A stretch of 64,000 bases of DNA. Origin: Closterium sp. NIES-65. Lineage: Eukaryota; Streptophyta; Zygnematophyceae; Desmidiales; Closteriaceae. The notes below the pieces were generated by a model. It had not been told where the DNA came from and ran no database searches. It saw only the letters and a program-made list of their open reading frames with translations. Made by a program: the position numbers and the translations under genes. Positions 48,769-59,594 of this stretch are shown here, one piece after another (positions within the stretch are counted from its first letter, which is position 1; the number at the start of each line of letters is the position of its first letter). The stretch covers positions 2,294,001 to 2,358,000 of the forward strand of contig CANXME010002181.1 of NCBI GenBank assembly GCA_948144175.1. The letters are read 5' to 3'.

Positions 48769-50463
48769 GATGAGGATATCGTCCAGGTACACCACTACGC
48801 ACTCGTCCAGCAAGGGTCGTAAGATGTGATTCGTCTCCGCCTGAAACGTTGCGGGTGCATTGCAGAGTCCGAACGGCATCACCAAGTATTCGTAGGAGCC
48901 GTATCTGGTACGGAACGCCGTCTTGTGGACCGAGTTGTCTGCCATCTTGATCTGCCAGTAACCCGATCGTAGGTCCAGCTTCGGAAATACTGTTGCTCCA
49001 CGCAGTTGATCCAATAGGTTGTCTATGCGCGGTATGGGATATTTGTTTTTGACTGTCTGTTTGTTCAGTGCGCGGTAGTCGATGCACATCCTTAGACTGC
49101 CGTCTGGTTTTGGAGTGAAGAGGACTGGTGCAACGTAGGGAGAGGTGGATGGGCGGATCAGTTGTCTTTCCAGTAGATATTCTATATGTTTCTTCATGTC
49201 TGTCAGTTCGGTCGGACTTAGTCGGTATGGTGCATGTGAGACGGGTTTAGCACCTGGTTCCTCCACGATCTCGTGCTCGTGGGTGCGTGCTGGAGGTACG
49301 CCTGCGGGTAGGTCGTCGGGCATTATATCCTTGTACTGCTCCAAGACCTCCTTTACTGTTGCAGGTAGCTCCGAACTCGGCTTCTCCTCCTCTGCTGCTG
49401 CCATAACCAGTGCTAAGTATCCCGTGTTACTCTCGTTCACAGTCCGTTCGAACCGTGCCAGTGTCGTTTCAGGAACGCTCCCTGTATCCGTCCAGCTTCG
49501 CAGCTCCACTCGTTTCCCGTTGTTGTAGATGCGCGCCTTCCTGTTGACCCAATCGATCTCGGGGTTGAACCGCTTCAGGAAATCTCGCCCCAAGATGAAA
49601 TCTAAACCCTTGATGTTCGTGATCGGCAACGTCGGCTTCCATCTCAGCGCCCCTATGTGCAGCTGCAGTGATGCTTCGCCGTGGATGGGAAGTTTCGTAC
49701 CGTCCACCATCGTTGCCATGAACTTGGTCTCCTCCGAAGGTTCTCCAATTTTCTCCAACGTCCCGCGGTCGCACACCGAGTGGGACGCACCACTGTCCAC
49801 CATTGCCTGGAGGCGTCGCCCGTTGCAGATCACCTCGAGTAGTAGTGGTTGTTGCTGCTCCGAGTAGCCGTAGATGGACTCGCTTATAAAATCGTAGGGT
49901 ACGTCGAATAGATCATCCCTCGGTCCTGCGCTCGAAGCTGCTGATTCCATTTCAGTTTCCAACTGAGCAGGTTTAGAAGGATTTATCCGAGGCCGATTCA
50001 GCTTTGTCTTGGCCTGGAACCTTCTCTTAAGCCTTTGCAGCTGTGTAGGCTTCTCCTGTGGGCAATGGGGAGCCTTAACACTATGCTGCGGGGAGAGAAT
50101 ATGAACTCCTTGGAACGCACGACCTTTTTCAACGCTCCGGAGTGGTTTGGCCAACTTTGCAGGTACCTGAATAATTTCTGAAGGCTTTTTCTTGGCCTTG
50201 AAATCTCCCCGCAATTTTTTAAAGGCTTGAAAACCTCGAGAGGGAATATTCTTACTCTCGGGGGTGTTTGGCTGGAGTTTCCCGGTCGGTGCAGATTCTT
50301 GTTTCGCGGAGCCTCCATTTGTCTCGGCGATTTCCCCTGTTGCCGGCCGGTCGTGGCGTTTTAAATTCGCGCCATCATATCCTCCTTTTTTCGCCATCGT
50401 GGATGTTGCACTTTTGTTGCCCTGCAGCTCCGCTAGTGCCTTCTTCATTTTCCAACACGCCAA
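48769..50463 (-). CDS. Gypsy-2 protease and RT
   Basis: A basic, Lys/Arg/Pro-rich region of 190 residues leads to the protease ([14 protein letters not shown]) and [13 protein letters not shown]. After a linker, RT shows [45 protein letters not shown] and VVYLDDILI with YLDD near 48780-48791. TAG at 48766-48768 follows directly after DDILI, where Tyr or Phe is usual, so this stop is probably not of the CAG type. Confidence 0.92.
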
Positions 50464-51354
50464 GAATCAATATCCTGCTGCGCCGCAAAATTCACACTTC
50501 TCATGTTTTGTCGGCTGTTGCTTCGCGTCGATCTTGTCGATATCCATTGGGTCGGCGGTCGTGGGTGGTGCCGATCGTTTCGTGCCAAATGATCAGTTTG
50601 GCACGTGGCGTCGCGTCTCGGGCTCACATCACATTAGCGCATTGAATCTCTCTGCTGCACACACCATGTCGCGGTAGTTGTTGTGGTTTGCGGCAATCAC
50701 CTGTCGGCGGACTTCCATCTTTAGCCCCTCAGTATACGCTTGGATTTTTTCCCCTTCGGTCAGGTCGGTGATTCGGTTGAAGAGGCTCTCCATCTGCTGC
50801 GTGTACTGTGTTACACTGCCGAACTGTTTATGTCGATGAATCTGCTGCCGCGCTATGTAGGTGGAGTTGATTGGTTCGAAACGTTGAATTAAAGCTTCCC
50901 GAAACTGCGTCCATGACCCCTCACCTCGGATCTTATTGCTGTTGTAAATCCACTCGAGCGCCGGGCCTCGTAACAGTGTCGCTGCGAGCCGAATCCGCAT
51001 TGCATCGTGTGTCGGGGTCGTACAGCCAACGGCCTCAAAGTAAATTTCGAGGGTCGCAATGAATCGACGGACGTCGGTGTCTCTAGCATTCGGATTGAAT
51101 GTCTCCGGTAGCCTCAGACGTGCCGCCTCAAGATTCACTGTAGCTGCTGCCGCTGCTGCTGGGTGAAGTGTCGGTGTCGCTGCTGCTGCTGCTGGCGTCG
51201 CTGCTGCATTCGCTGCTACGTTCGCTGCTACTGTGGCGGCTACCAACTGGTTCGCGAGAAGCTCCTCTATTCGCTGGAGTGCCGCCCGCGTCTGGTCCAG
51301 GCCGGTGTGAAACTCCGTAATTTTTCGTACGGAATTATCACCGTTTTCCTCCAT
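50464..51354 (-). pseudogene. Gypsy-2 Gag
   Basis: MEENGDNSVRKITEFHTGLDQ opens a Gag with an Ala-rich spacer and the gypsy capsid core (FIATLEIYFEAVGC, WTQFREALIQRFEP, QYTQQMESLFNRITDLTEGEKIQAYTEGL). TGA codons at 50629-50631, 50593-50595 and 50467-50469 break it; all three are likely CGA to TGA. The zinc knuckle reads CEFCGAAGY-stop-FLAC: its His is Tyr and the next codon is TGA. It is in frame with protease-RT, so Gag and Pol were one frame. Confidence 0.88.
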
Positions 51355-51359
51355 TTGGC

Positions 51360-51768
51360 GATTTACAGGAAAATGTGCGACGAAAATAATTGAATTCTAG
51401 GCGCTGGTCATCTTACTGTGAGTCGAATTGACTGTAGAAATGACGAGCGCTGATTCTGTAGGTCGCGTAATTCTCCCTTAGTTGAAATTCGCGTCCGATC
51501 TCGGCCGTTGAGAAGAAATTCGATCCGACGCTCCAAATTCCAACCCTTTGGTCGAAATTCCCAGGGCCGTTGAGATTCGAATCGATCCAACGGTCGAAAT
51601 TCCAACTTTTTCGCCACTAGACCTGAGGAGTGTTCGAAAACCGGTTCGAGGGGGACGTTAGAAAATAGCGCGGAACTGGTTTACGTACCCGAAATCGACG
51701 CTTTCCGTCGTCGCCCCCGCGGTTTTAAAAGCTAGGTTTTAGCGGTAGAAAAACTTCGCTTCGAACAG
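51360..51768 (-). other. Gypsy-2 untranslated leader
   Basis: About 410 bp between PBS and gag. Contains several GAAATT and CGAAATTC motifs (51480-51600). No coding potential recognised. Confidence 0.6.
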
Positions 51769-51783
51769 GCTCTGATTACCAAG

Positions 51784-52151
51784 TGTGAGGATCTAGGATC
51801 GAGCTCAGAAAAGAGAATGTGAATTGAATGATCACCTGGGTACAACAGAGGCAAATATATAGGCTCGACACAAGGCCCCGTAACCAGGTGTTACGCGAAG
51901 GTTCCGCGGGTCGCGAAGCGTCCCGAACAGATCCTTCTCGAATTCGGTAGAAGGCAATTCGGTGGCAACCGGAAAGCCAGAATTCGGTGCACCCAACCTA
52001 GCTCGGTGCTATAACTATAAAAAAATATAGGAAAGAACCTAGCCTATGAGATCAAGCAATTCATGCATGCATATAATTATCCTATGCTAGAAATAGCATA
52101 ATAAAGTAAAGGCAAGCAAGCATAGCTGGCATAAGCCGTTGTTCTCACACA
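51784..52151 (-). repeat. Gypsy-2 5' LTR (368 bp)
   Basis: The PBS (complement of TTGGTAATCAGAGC, 51769-51782) sits beside it. The right flank is CCCGG. Confidence 0.93.
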
Positions 52152-53287
52152 CCCGGAGTCTGACTCTCTTCATGCTGCCAGTCCTACTGTCAATCGTCTC
52201 CTGGCCTCTGTTGTCACTGACCCTTCCTTTGAGTCCACTGCTGCGTCTGCCTTTGTTGCTGAGCTTGTCGACTTTGCTGCGTTGTCGTGTAGACTACGTC
52301 ACTAGTCTTGTTGCTGAGTCTGAGTCTGTCTGTCCTCCGTCCGTCGGGGGTGAGTGTGCTCTTAGTACGGACGTCCTTGAGGACAGGCAGGAGCAGTTCC
52401 AGTGTTTTGCTGCTGCTTTGCCTCATCTCGTGTCCACGCTGATTGCCCCTGAGGGAGACCCAGATGCATCAGACATCCCGACTCCTCGATCGTACGCTGA
52501 GGCGATCGAGGGTCCCTACTCTTCACAGTGGCAGTCAGCCATGGACGCAGAGATGGCTTCCTGGAAGTCCACAGGCACCTACGTCGACGAGGTTCCCCCA
52601 CCTGGGGCGAACATCGTCAGTGGCATGTGGATTTTCAGGGTGAAGCGGCCGCCGGGTTCCCCGCCTGTCTTCAAGGCGCGTTACGTGGCTCGAGGCTTCA
52701 GTCAGCGGCAGGGAGTTGACTACTTTCAGACCTTCTCTCCCACCCCAAAGATGACCACTCTTCGGGTGCTGCTGCACATAGCCGCTCAGCGCGACTACGA
52801 GCTTCACTCTCTTGACTTCAGCACAGCTTTCCTGCAGGGCAGCCTGCATGAGGAGATTTGGCTGCACCGCCCACCTGGCTTAACTGGGTCGTTTCCTCCT
52901 GGTACCCAGTGGAGCCTCCGGCGGCCAGTCTACGGTCTCCGCCAGGCGCCCCGTGAGTGGCACGACACACTGAGGACTACACTTGCGGCTCTTGGGTTTG
53001 CTCCTTCTACTGCCGACCCGTCGCTGTTTCTGCGCATCGACACCTCTTTACCGCTGTTCTACATCCTCGTGTACGTCGACAACTTGGTCTTTGCCACAGC
53101 TGACACTGCTGGACTCGCCCACGAGAAGTCCGAGCTGCAGAAGAGACACACGTGCACAGAACTGGGTGAACTGCGCAGCTACCTTGGCTTGCAGATCACC
53201 CGGGACAGAGCACAGCGCACCATTACCCTGACTCAGTCACACATGGTGCAGCAGGTCCTTCAGCGCTTCGACTTTACGTACTCCTAG
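52152..53287 (+). CDS. Copia-5 reverse transcriptase, inactive
   Basis: The frame is out of register at first (about 52152-52290) and correct after a small indel near 52280. SYAEAIEGPYSSQW, FKARYVARGFSQRQG, LDFSTAFLQGSLHEEIW and YGLRQAPREWHD are present. The active site reads YVDN (near 53070-53081) instead of YVDD, a G to A change that removes a catalytic Asp. TAG at 53285-53287 replaces TCG. Confidence 0.88.
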
Positions 53288-54056
53288 CCTCAGGCCACTC
53301 CTCTGTCTACTCGCCACTCGCTCTCGGCTCTGCCTTCGGATGAGTCCGTAGAGCCGAGTGGCCCGTACCCAGAGCTTGTTGGCTGCCTCATGTACCTGAT
53401 GACCTGCACATGACCTGACCTTGCATACCCTCTTAGCATCTTGGCACGCTATGTTGCTCCTGGGAGACACCGACCAGAGCACATGGCTGCAGCGAAGAGG
53501 GTGTTGCGCTACTTGTGCAGTACGTCGGGGATGGGGCTAGTGCTTGGAGGGCGACGTCGAGTGGTCCTCACAGGTCACGTAGACGCTTCTTGGGCTGACG
53601 ACCAGGCTACGCAGCGGTCGTCACAGGGTTACACCTTCAGCCTTGGCTCCGGCTCTGTTTCGTGGCGGTCTACCCGCTCGTCTTCTGTTCTCGGCTCCAG
53701 CTGTGAGGCTGAGATCTACGCGGGGGCCATGGCTGCACAGGAGCTACGCTGGCTCACCTACCTGCTGATTGACCTAGGAGAGCAGCCTCGTTCTCCTCCA
53801 GTTCTGTATGTAGACAACAAGGCCATGCTGGCCTTGTGTCGGGAGCACAGACTGGAGCACAGAACGAAGCACATTGCTCTTCGCTACTTCCTTGCTCGTG
53901 AGCTGCAGTAGCATGGTCAGCTGCGCCTTGCTTACGTGACCTCTGAGGCAAACACTGCTGATATCATTACCAAGGCACTTCCGCCTTGTGATTATCAGCG
54001 CTTCTGTACGATGCTAGGTCTTGTGCCTACTTGGCCTCACTTGCTCACTTCTTGAC
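53288..54056 (+). pseudogene. Copia-5 RT end and RNase H
   Basis: Continues in pieces: TGA at 53411-53413 (CGA in Copia-3), then ARYVAPGRHRPEHMAAAKRVLRYL, GHVDASWADDQ, SCEAEIYAGAMAAQELRW and YVDNKAMLALC. TAG at 53909-53911 stands where Copia-3 has CAG. The last part reads ADIITKAL and LTS before a natural TGA. Confidence 0.85.
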
Positions 54057-54252
54057 CTTGCTTGTACTGTGATCTTTCTATACCTGCACTTGCTTGTTCA
54101 CCTTTACATATGATCTTGCATGTGAACTCGCCTTGTGGCCTTGCTCTTGTGCTCGGAATGTGTGGTGACGTTGTGATCCACCCTGAGCTTGCTTTGCTTT
54201 GCTTGACTGGTCTTGTGACCTCTTGTTCTCCCCCACTTTGCCTATGGGGATG

Positions 54253-54377
54253 TGTCAAACTTATATGCTATAGTCTATGTAGGCTGCAGTGGGGTAGACA
54301 ATATGGGGTACAACATTTCTAGGTTTTCCTACTCGTACCCACCTCTTTCCTAGTTCATTCATTCCTCATTCTTCACA
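54253..54377 (+). repeat. Copia-5 3' LTR (125 bp)
   Basis: Follows CCTATGGGGATG, a polypurine tract with one A interrupting. It ends CATTCTTCACA and is followed by the ACAAA duplication. Confidence 0.94.
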
Positions 54378-54382
54378 ACAAA

Positions 54383-54787
54383 TGTTTACCCTAGTTAACC
54401 TTAGATCACCTTTCTTCATGTGGTAACGTTCCAATTGAAGCATTCCCTCAACCACAACCACCTTCGGCTGTTATGGTAAGAGTAGCCTTCCTCTCCTCGT
54501 CTCCCATAGCGCCTACTTTAATCTCCAAAGATTATCGCTTCTGCAGCTCCTCCAAGACCGCAATTTTCCATTTCCTCGTTCTCGCTTGTTCAATCTCTGT
54601 ACTTGTAGACTTTGTGTACATCTGCTGCTGGAGCATTTTCGGTATGAACCTTCCGCTGCATGCAGAGGAGTATTGGTATTCAGGGGATTCAAGCGTGACG
54701 GAGCGCGCGGGGCATCTGTTCAAGCTAAACATGATGTCACACCTCAATTCGCAATCGTTATATCATCTCTCTCCCACACACACATAG

Positions 54788-54848
<61 letters not shown>

Positions 54849-56329
54849 CTCTTTCATTTTATCTGTCTACGTGGTTCGTAAGTCGTGTTTTCTTGATTCC
54901 AAATTTATTCGTTGATGTTCAAGTGTGTATCTGCTGATTCATACAAATTCGTTTTCTTTTTTGTTGTCTTCAATTTCTTGATTGTTTTCATTTGTGATTT
55001 CATAATAAATTTCTCATTTTACCCATTCTATTTCACGTTTATCTCCCTGTTTTTTCCTCAGAGGCTTTGCTGTATCCTTCAACAAGTCAACGTTAATCTG
55101 GAATATCTAACAATACGAATGGTTGATGATGTGTAGGATAATTGTATTGTTTTGAAAAATCTTCTTGCATGTTTTCTGTTCGCTTCGTTTGCGTTTTGAG
55201 GTTTGTGTGCGTACATGTGTGGTTGTGTTTGCATGTTTGTCTGTGTGTACGTGCATCCATGTCCATCGATAATTGCATCAACAATGCATGTATGTGGGTC
55301 AGGCCCTCAAATTCACTTTTAGGGGCGTATATGCACCAGGGTCCCTGTGAAAAAAGGCTGATTTTCAGTGTCCCTTAAAAAACAATGCCTGATTTCTCGG
55401 TGTTCCTAAAGAAAAAACTCCGATTTTCACCAACATGGATACCTTGTACACGATTCAGACCTCCCCAATTATGGAGCCTAAGAGAATCGTCAGTGGATTT
55501 ACGAACAACTAAAACACTCTGAGCTGTTTGGAAGCGGTTTGTAGTTTATACAAACTTAGACCTGATCATCTCGAGCATTTTTTAGGAATGATTACGAATG
55601 TGCATTCAGTGTACACTTCGACACAAGGCTGAAAACCTAGTGTTAACTATGAAATGAAGCCTGAAAAAACAGTCTCACAAAAATCTACAAACTAAAAAAT
55701 CAGTGTAGGTAAACAAAAATAGGCTGAAAATGAGGAATTTCAGGGAACGATTCCTGATACCGTAGGGCATGATGTGGGGTTTAAAAAGGTGAAACAGGTC
55801 TATCATTTCATCAGACTGTTCTTTGGCACGCCTGTCAATGTTGTGTGCAAAATACTATTTTTGCACTGCAACCAGCCGCCTGCATAATGTTATGCATTTT
55901 GCGTATGTTCTGTGTGCATTCGTTTTCGTATTTTGTTTCGTGTGTTGTTGCTGTCGGATCATGATCGGTCGTGACGGACCATGACAAGTCATGTTCGTTC
56001 ATATCGGCTCATGTCCGCTCATGTTTGTTTTCATTGACGAACATTTGCGTTCATGAAAGTTCTGTGTTTCATGAATGTTCTGTATTTCATGAGTGTCGCG
56101 TTTCCTCATGAATGTTTGGGTGTGAATATCAAGTGAGTTTGGTGTGGGGCTCGATAGTTTGACCAGCCCCGTTGACCACTTCGCGCAGGTCAACTAAAAA
56201 GTGCGCGAAGTCAGGACCCGCGCGTGGGGTCCTGACATGCGCGTGTGGCTCCTCTGGGCCTACGCGTGTGTCGCCACTGTTTCGATCATGCACAATGCTT
56301 TCATGATTTCAAGCTTACAATCTACTACT
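54383..56329. other. AT-rich intergenic segment
   Basis: No gene recognised. A 105-codon frame at 54473-54787 has no family features. It contains a (CT)n microsatellite, T-rich tracts (54900-55080), GT-rich sequence (55195-55260), and a cluster of GTTCATG/TCATGAA short repeats (55980-56115). It could be host intergenic DNA or a very old element. Confidence 0.5.
54790..54845. repeat. (CT)n microsatellite
   Basis: About 28 CT units without interruption, read directly. Confidence 0.97.
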
Positions 56330-56740
56330 ACGTATTGACGAGAGTAGATACACACCGAAGTACTTTCGAAACTCTGCTCAACCAGAACACTCACTCTAAA
56401 AGCTAAGCTTGGCATAACTACTAACTTGGTTCACAAGTGATGTTAACTGTTGCCTAGTGTATGTTTGTGGCACTGAGTTAATTGCTTCCGCATAGTAATT
56501 AGACTTAGCAGTCGAGAGCCCACGCGAACTGGATTTGATAGAGATGACCATCTGTTTAGAGTTTACAGATTGTGTTGTTTTGTCTTAATTTTCATTGTTT
56601 AAATATTATGCTATTAGCTCCCCCCCATGCTGGGCATGGGATGGGGTAGCATAATTTTGGTGTTGTTAGCTTTCACGCATTTTCATCATTATGAATATGC
56701 AATAATAATCATTATTCATATCGAACTTAAGGCACGTAGT
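56330..56740. repeat. AT-rich repeat R, copy 2 left part
   Basis: Aligns with 27290-27742 and then with the right part at about 41797, so it shows what the Copia-3 target looked like before insertion. Copia-6 is inserted in it after CACGTAGT. It includes a C-rich run (GCTCCCCCCCATGCTGGGC). Confidence 0.8.
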
Positions 56741-56865
56741 TGTCAAACTGATATGCTATAGTCTGTGTAGGCTGTAGTGGGGTAGACAATATGGGGTACA
56801 ACTCTTTTAGGTTTTCCTACTTGTACCCACCTGCTTTCTAGTTCATTCATCCTCGTTCTCTCACA
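56741..56865 (+). repeat. Copia-6 5' LTR (125 bp)
   Basis: TGTCAAACTGATATGC to TTCTCTCACA. Closest to the Copia-5 LTRs (shared AATATGGGGTACAAC and TAGGTTTTCCTA). Confidence 0.9.
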
Positions 56866-56912
56866 TGGTATAGAGCAGGTTCCCTAGTGGGAACGTTTCC
56901 TAGGGCCCACCG
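56866..56912 (+). promoter_or_regulatory. Copia-6 PBS, hairpin and GGGCCC palindrome
   Basis: TGGTATAGAGC, then GTTCCC-TAGT-GGGAAC (56879-56894), then CTAGGGCCCACC. The loop differs from its sisters while the stem does not. Confidence 0.8.
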
Positions 56913-56989
56913 AATATCGATTTTTTTTCATGCCCGTAGCGCGCTTCGCCCCTGCCCGAGTCGTGCCCCGTGTGCCTACTCTCCCGTCG

Positions 56990-57700
56990 CGTCCCCTGAC
57001 CTTAGTGGCCCGTCGCGCTCCCCTACGGCCCCGTAGCGGCCCCTCTCACGGCCTCTCACGGCCCCTCTCACGGCCCTTCGCGGCCCCTTCAGGCTCCTCG
57101 TGGCCCCTTCGCAACCTCCCTTCGCGGCCCCTTCGTGGCACCTTCGTGGCCCCTTCACGGCCCCTCTCATGGCCCTTCGCGGCCCCTTCAGGCTCCTCGT
57201 GGCCCCTTCGCGGCCTCCCTTCGCGGCCCCTTCGTGGCACCTTCGTGGCCCCTTCACGGCCCCTCTCACAGCCCTTCGCGGCCAGTTCAGGCCTCTCGTG
57301 GCCCCTTCGCGGCCTCCCTTCGCGGCCCCTTCGTGGCACCTTCGTGGCCCCTTCACGGCCCCTCCACGGCCCCTTCGCGGCCCCTTCACAGCCCCTTCGC
57401 GGCCCCTTCGCGGCCCCTTCGTGGCACCTTCGTGGCCCCTTCACGGCCCCTTCGCGGCCCCTTCACGACCCCTTCAGGGCCCCTTCGCGGCCCCTTCGCG
57501 GCCCCTTCACGGCCCCTTCACGGCCCCTCGCGGCCCCCTCGCGGCTCCCTTCGCGGCCACTTCGCGGCCCCGCCCCGCTGCCCGTAGCGACCTCGCCCTG
57601 TCGCCCTTCGCGGCCCCTTCGCGGCCCCGACCCGCTGCCCGTAGCGACCCCGCCCCGTCGCCCTTCGCGGCCCCGCCGCGTCGCCCCCGCCTCGTCGCGT
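56990..57700 (+). repeat. Copia-6 leader repeats
   Basis: Units of 10-20 bp built on CCCTTCGCGGCCCCTTCACGG, with a higher-order repeat of about 110 bp (57060-57350) seen three times. Long frames on both strands are compositional. Confidence 0.85.
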
Positions 57701-57819
57701 CGCCCCTGCGAGACCCGCGAGGCGCGGCTCCTGTGCGTCGCGACGCCCCTGCGGGACCCGCGTGGCGTCACCGCTGCCCGCCGCGACGCCCTGCCCCAAC
57801 CCGCGCCCTAGAGCAGCCG

Positions 57820-58660
57820 CCACCGCAGCAGCCGCCCCTGGAGCAGCCGCCACTGCAGCAGCCGCCCCTGGAGCAGCCTCCCCTGCAGCAGCCACCCCTG
57901 GAGCAGCCGCCCCTGAAGCAGCCGCCCCTGGAGCAGCCGCCCCTGAAGCAGCCGCCCCTGGAGCAGCCGCCACTGCAGCAGCCACCCTTGGAGCAGCCTC
58001 CCCTGCAGCAGCCGCCCTTGGAGCAGCCGCCCCTGAAGCAGCCGCCCAAGGAGCAGCTGCCACTTAAGCAGCCGCCCCAGGAGCAGCCGCCACTGCAGCA
58101 GCCGCCCCTGGAGCAGCCACCCCTGCAGTAGCCGCCCCTGGAGCAGCCGCCCCTGCAGCAGCCGCCCTTGGAGCAGCCGCCACTGCAGCAGCCGCCCCTG
58201 GAGCAGCCGCCACTGCAGTAGCCGCCCCTGGAGCAGCCGCCCCTGCAGTAGTCGCCTCTGGAGCAGCCGCCACTGCAGCAGCCGCCCCTGGAGCAGCCGC
58301 CACTGCAGCAGCCGCCCCTGGAGCAGCCGCCACTGCAGCAGCCGCCCCTGGAGCAGCCTCCCCTGCAGTAGCCGCCCCTGGAGCAGCCGCCCCTGAAGCA
58401 GCCGCCACTGAAGCAGCCACCCCTGGAGCAGCCGCCACTGCAGCAGCCGCCCCTAGAGCAGCCACCCCTATAGTAGCCGCCCCTAGAGCAGCCGCCCCTG
58501 CAGCAGCCGCACCTGGAGCAGCCACCCCTGCAGCAGCCGCCCCTGGAGCAGCCACCCCTGCAGCAGCCGCCCCTGGAGCAGCCGCCTCTGCAGCAGCCGC
58601 CCCTGGAGCAGCCGCCACTGCAGCAGCCGCCCCTGGAGCAGCCGCCCCCGCAGCTGCCGC
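57820..58660 (+). repeat. 15-bp minisatellite (PPLEQ/PPLQQ coding register)
   Basis: More than 50 tandem units of CAGCCGCCCCTGGAG and CAGCCGCCCCTGCAG, mostly alternating. One register encodes a PPLEQPPLQQ repeat from the frame opening at 57100. Several CAG units have become TAG (for example near 58129 and 58219). In the related elements this position is the short GAGCCGCCCAGCAGC part of the leader before gag, so the array is probably an expansion of leader sequence. Confidence 0.9.
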
Positions 58661-58923
58661 GGAGCCCTCGCCCTACAGTGGTAGCGGCCTCGCCGTTGCC
58701 ACCGTCGTACGCCTGCCCTTCTCGCCACTAGTGAGCACTGCCCTGCCCGTACAGCTATTACTGCTGCTCTTGCTGCTACTGCTCTTTCTACCGCTACTGC
58801 TACTCCTGGCTTGGCCAAACGCAGCTCCAGCGACGTCCGCGTGAGTCCCTCACGCCCTAGCAGCTTCGTGAGTGGTGCGCTACTTGGGGTTGTCGGGGTG
58901 GCCGTAGTGGGAGTCGTCCTAGA

Positions 58924-59205
58924 GTGAGTAGTTCGGCAGCTGCTTGTAGTGGCCAGGTGCAGCTGCAGCGTCGTCCGTGCGCAGTCCTTTCGTCCCAGCA
59001 GCTTCGTGAGTGGTACACTCAACGTGGCCGGTCACGGGGTACTGCTCGCTGTCCGTACCTTATTCGCACTGGTGCTCGGACTGGTCAGCCTTGCGGGACG
59101 TTTGATCACGCAGAGTCCCGCTACTTCGCCCGTCTGAGCAACGCACGGAGTTTGGCGACGTGGCTGAGCTCCCTGACTGGGTGGAGCTGCTTAGGCTGCA
59201 GGTAG
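58924..59205 (+). CDS. Copia-6 Gag tail with variant zinc-finger-like cluster
   Basis: SSQQLREWYTQRG (58996-59013) followed by CPYLIRTGARTGQPCGTFDHAE. The first two Cys and the His of the family C-x13-C-x3-H-x4-C cluster are recognisable, but the spacing before His is one longer and the last Cys is Tyr. A second, older LREW copy lies at 58861-58876. The capsid region of Gag was not found. The frame is lost near 59150. Confidence 0.65.
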   Translation: MSSSAAACSGQVQLQRRPCAVLSSQQLREWYTQRGRSRGTARCPYLIRTGARTGQPCGTFDHAESRYFARLSNARSLATWLSSLTGWSCLGCR

Positions 59206-59594
59206 ATATCTATACTCTTGACTATGATGCTATCCTCACTACCATGTATGCATTGCCTACTAGTGATGAGGGTGACTGTTACCTATGTGTTCCGCCTGAC
59301 CCGGGCATTGAGGCTGCTGCTCTAGGTGGTGGTGAGGCTGCTGCTCTAGGTGCTAGTGCGTCTGCTGCCCCAGGTGCTGGTGAGTCTGCTCTCTCAGGTA
59401 CCACGTCGGCTCAGGCCTTACACACCTTCACCCTTGACTCGGGTGCTTCCCGCTCCTTCTTTCGAGACCGCACCACGCTTACGCCGCTTAGTCGGCCGGT
59501 TGCGGTCTCCCTGGTGGACCCCTCTGGGGGTCCTGTCCTTGCTCACTTCTCCACTGTCTTACCGTGTCCGGCAGCCCCCTCTGGCACCCTGTGA
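59160..59594 (+). CDS. Copia-6 protease
   Basis: VDIYTLDYDAILTTMYALPTSDEGDCYLC leads to the protease signature LDSGAS (near 59434) and VSLVDPSGGPVLAHF. It ends at TGA 59592-59594 where sister copies read TCA (Ser), a C to G transversion rather than a deamination. Confidence 0.85.
   Translation: MAELPDWVELLRLQVDIYTLDYDAILTTMYALPTSDEGDCYLCVPPDPGIEAAALGGGEAAALGASASAAPGAGESALSGTTSAQALHTFTLDSGASRSFFRDRTTLTPLSRPVAVSLVDPSGGPVLAHFSTVLPCPAAPSGTL

Larger units (their letters stand above)
46142..52151 (-). mobile_element. Gypsy-2: chromovirus-type Ty3/gypsy element
   Basis: 368-bp LTRs (46142-46509, 51784-52151), more than ten differences by eye, with CCCGG on both flanks (46137-46141, 52152-52156). 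On the minus strand: PBS (TTGGTAATCAGAGC), gag, protease, RT, RNase H, integrase and a C-terminal chromodomain. All main coding parts share one frame, interrupted by three TGA and one TAG. It sits in Copia-5 between the linker and RT, and the Copia-5 reading resumes at once after it. Confidence 0.95.
42454..54377 (+). mobile_element. Copia-5: gag-deleted short-LTR copia, split by Gypsy-2
   Basis: 125-bp LTRs (42454-42578, 54253-54377) with about six differences. ACAAA flanks both ends (42449-42453, 54378-54382). The capsid region of Gag is absent: the leader passes straight into the Gly-rich tail of Gag. Protease and integrase are uninterrupted; RT and RNase H are damaged. Gypsy-2 occupies 46142-52151. 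Confidence 0.95.

Noticed and set aside
54473..54787. Possible host exon of 104 codons
   Set aside because: No recognisable domain, no splice context I can support, and it runs into a CT microsatellite.
57100..58131. 343-codon frame across the Copia-6 leader and minisatellite
   Set aside because: Repeat composition only; no match to the Gag of sister copies and broken by TAG in the array.
57820..58660. CRISPR-like array
   Set aside because: Units are contiguous 15-bp repeats without unique spacers, in a eukaryotic retroelement leader.
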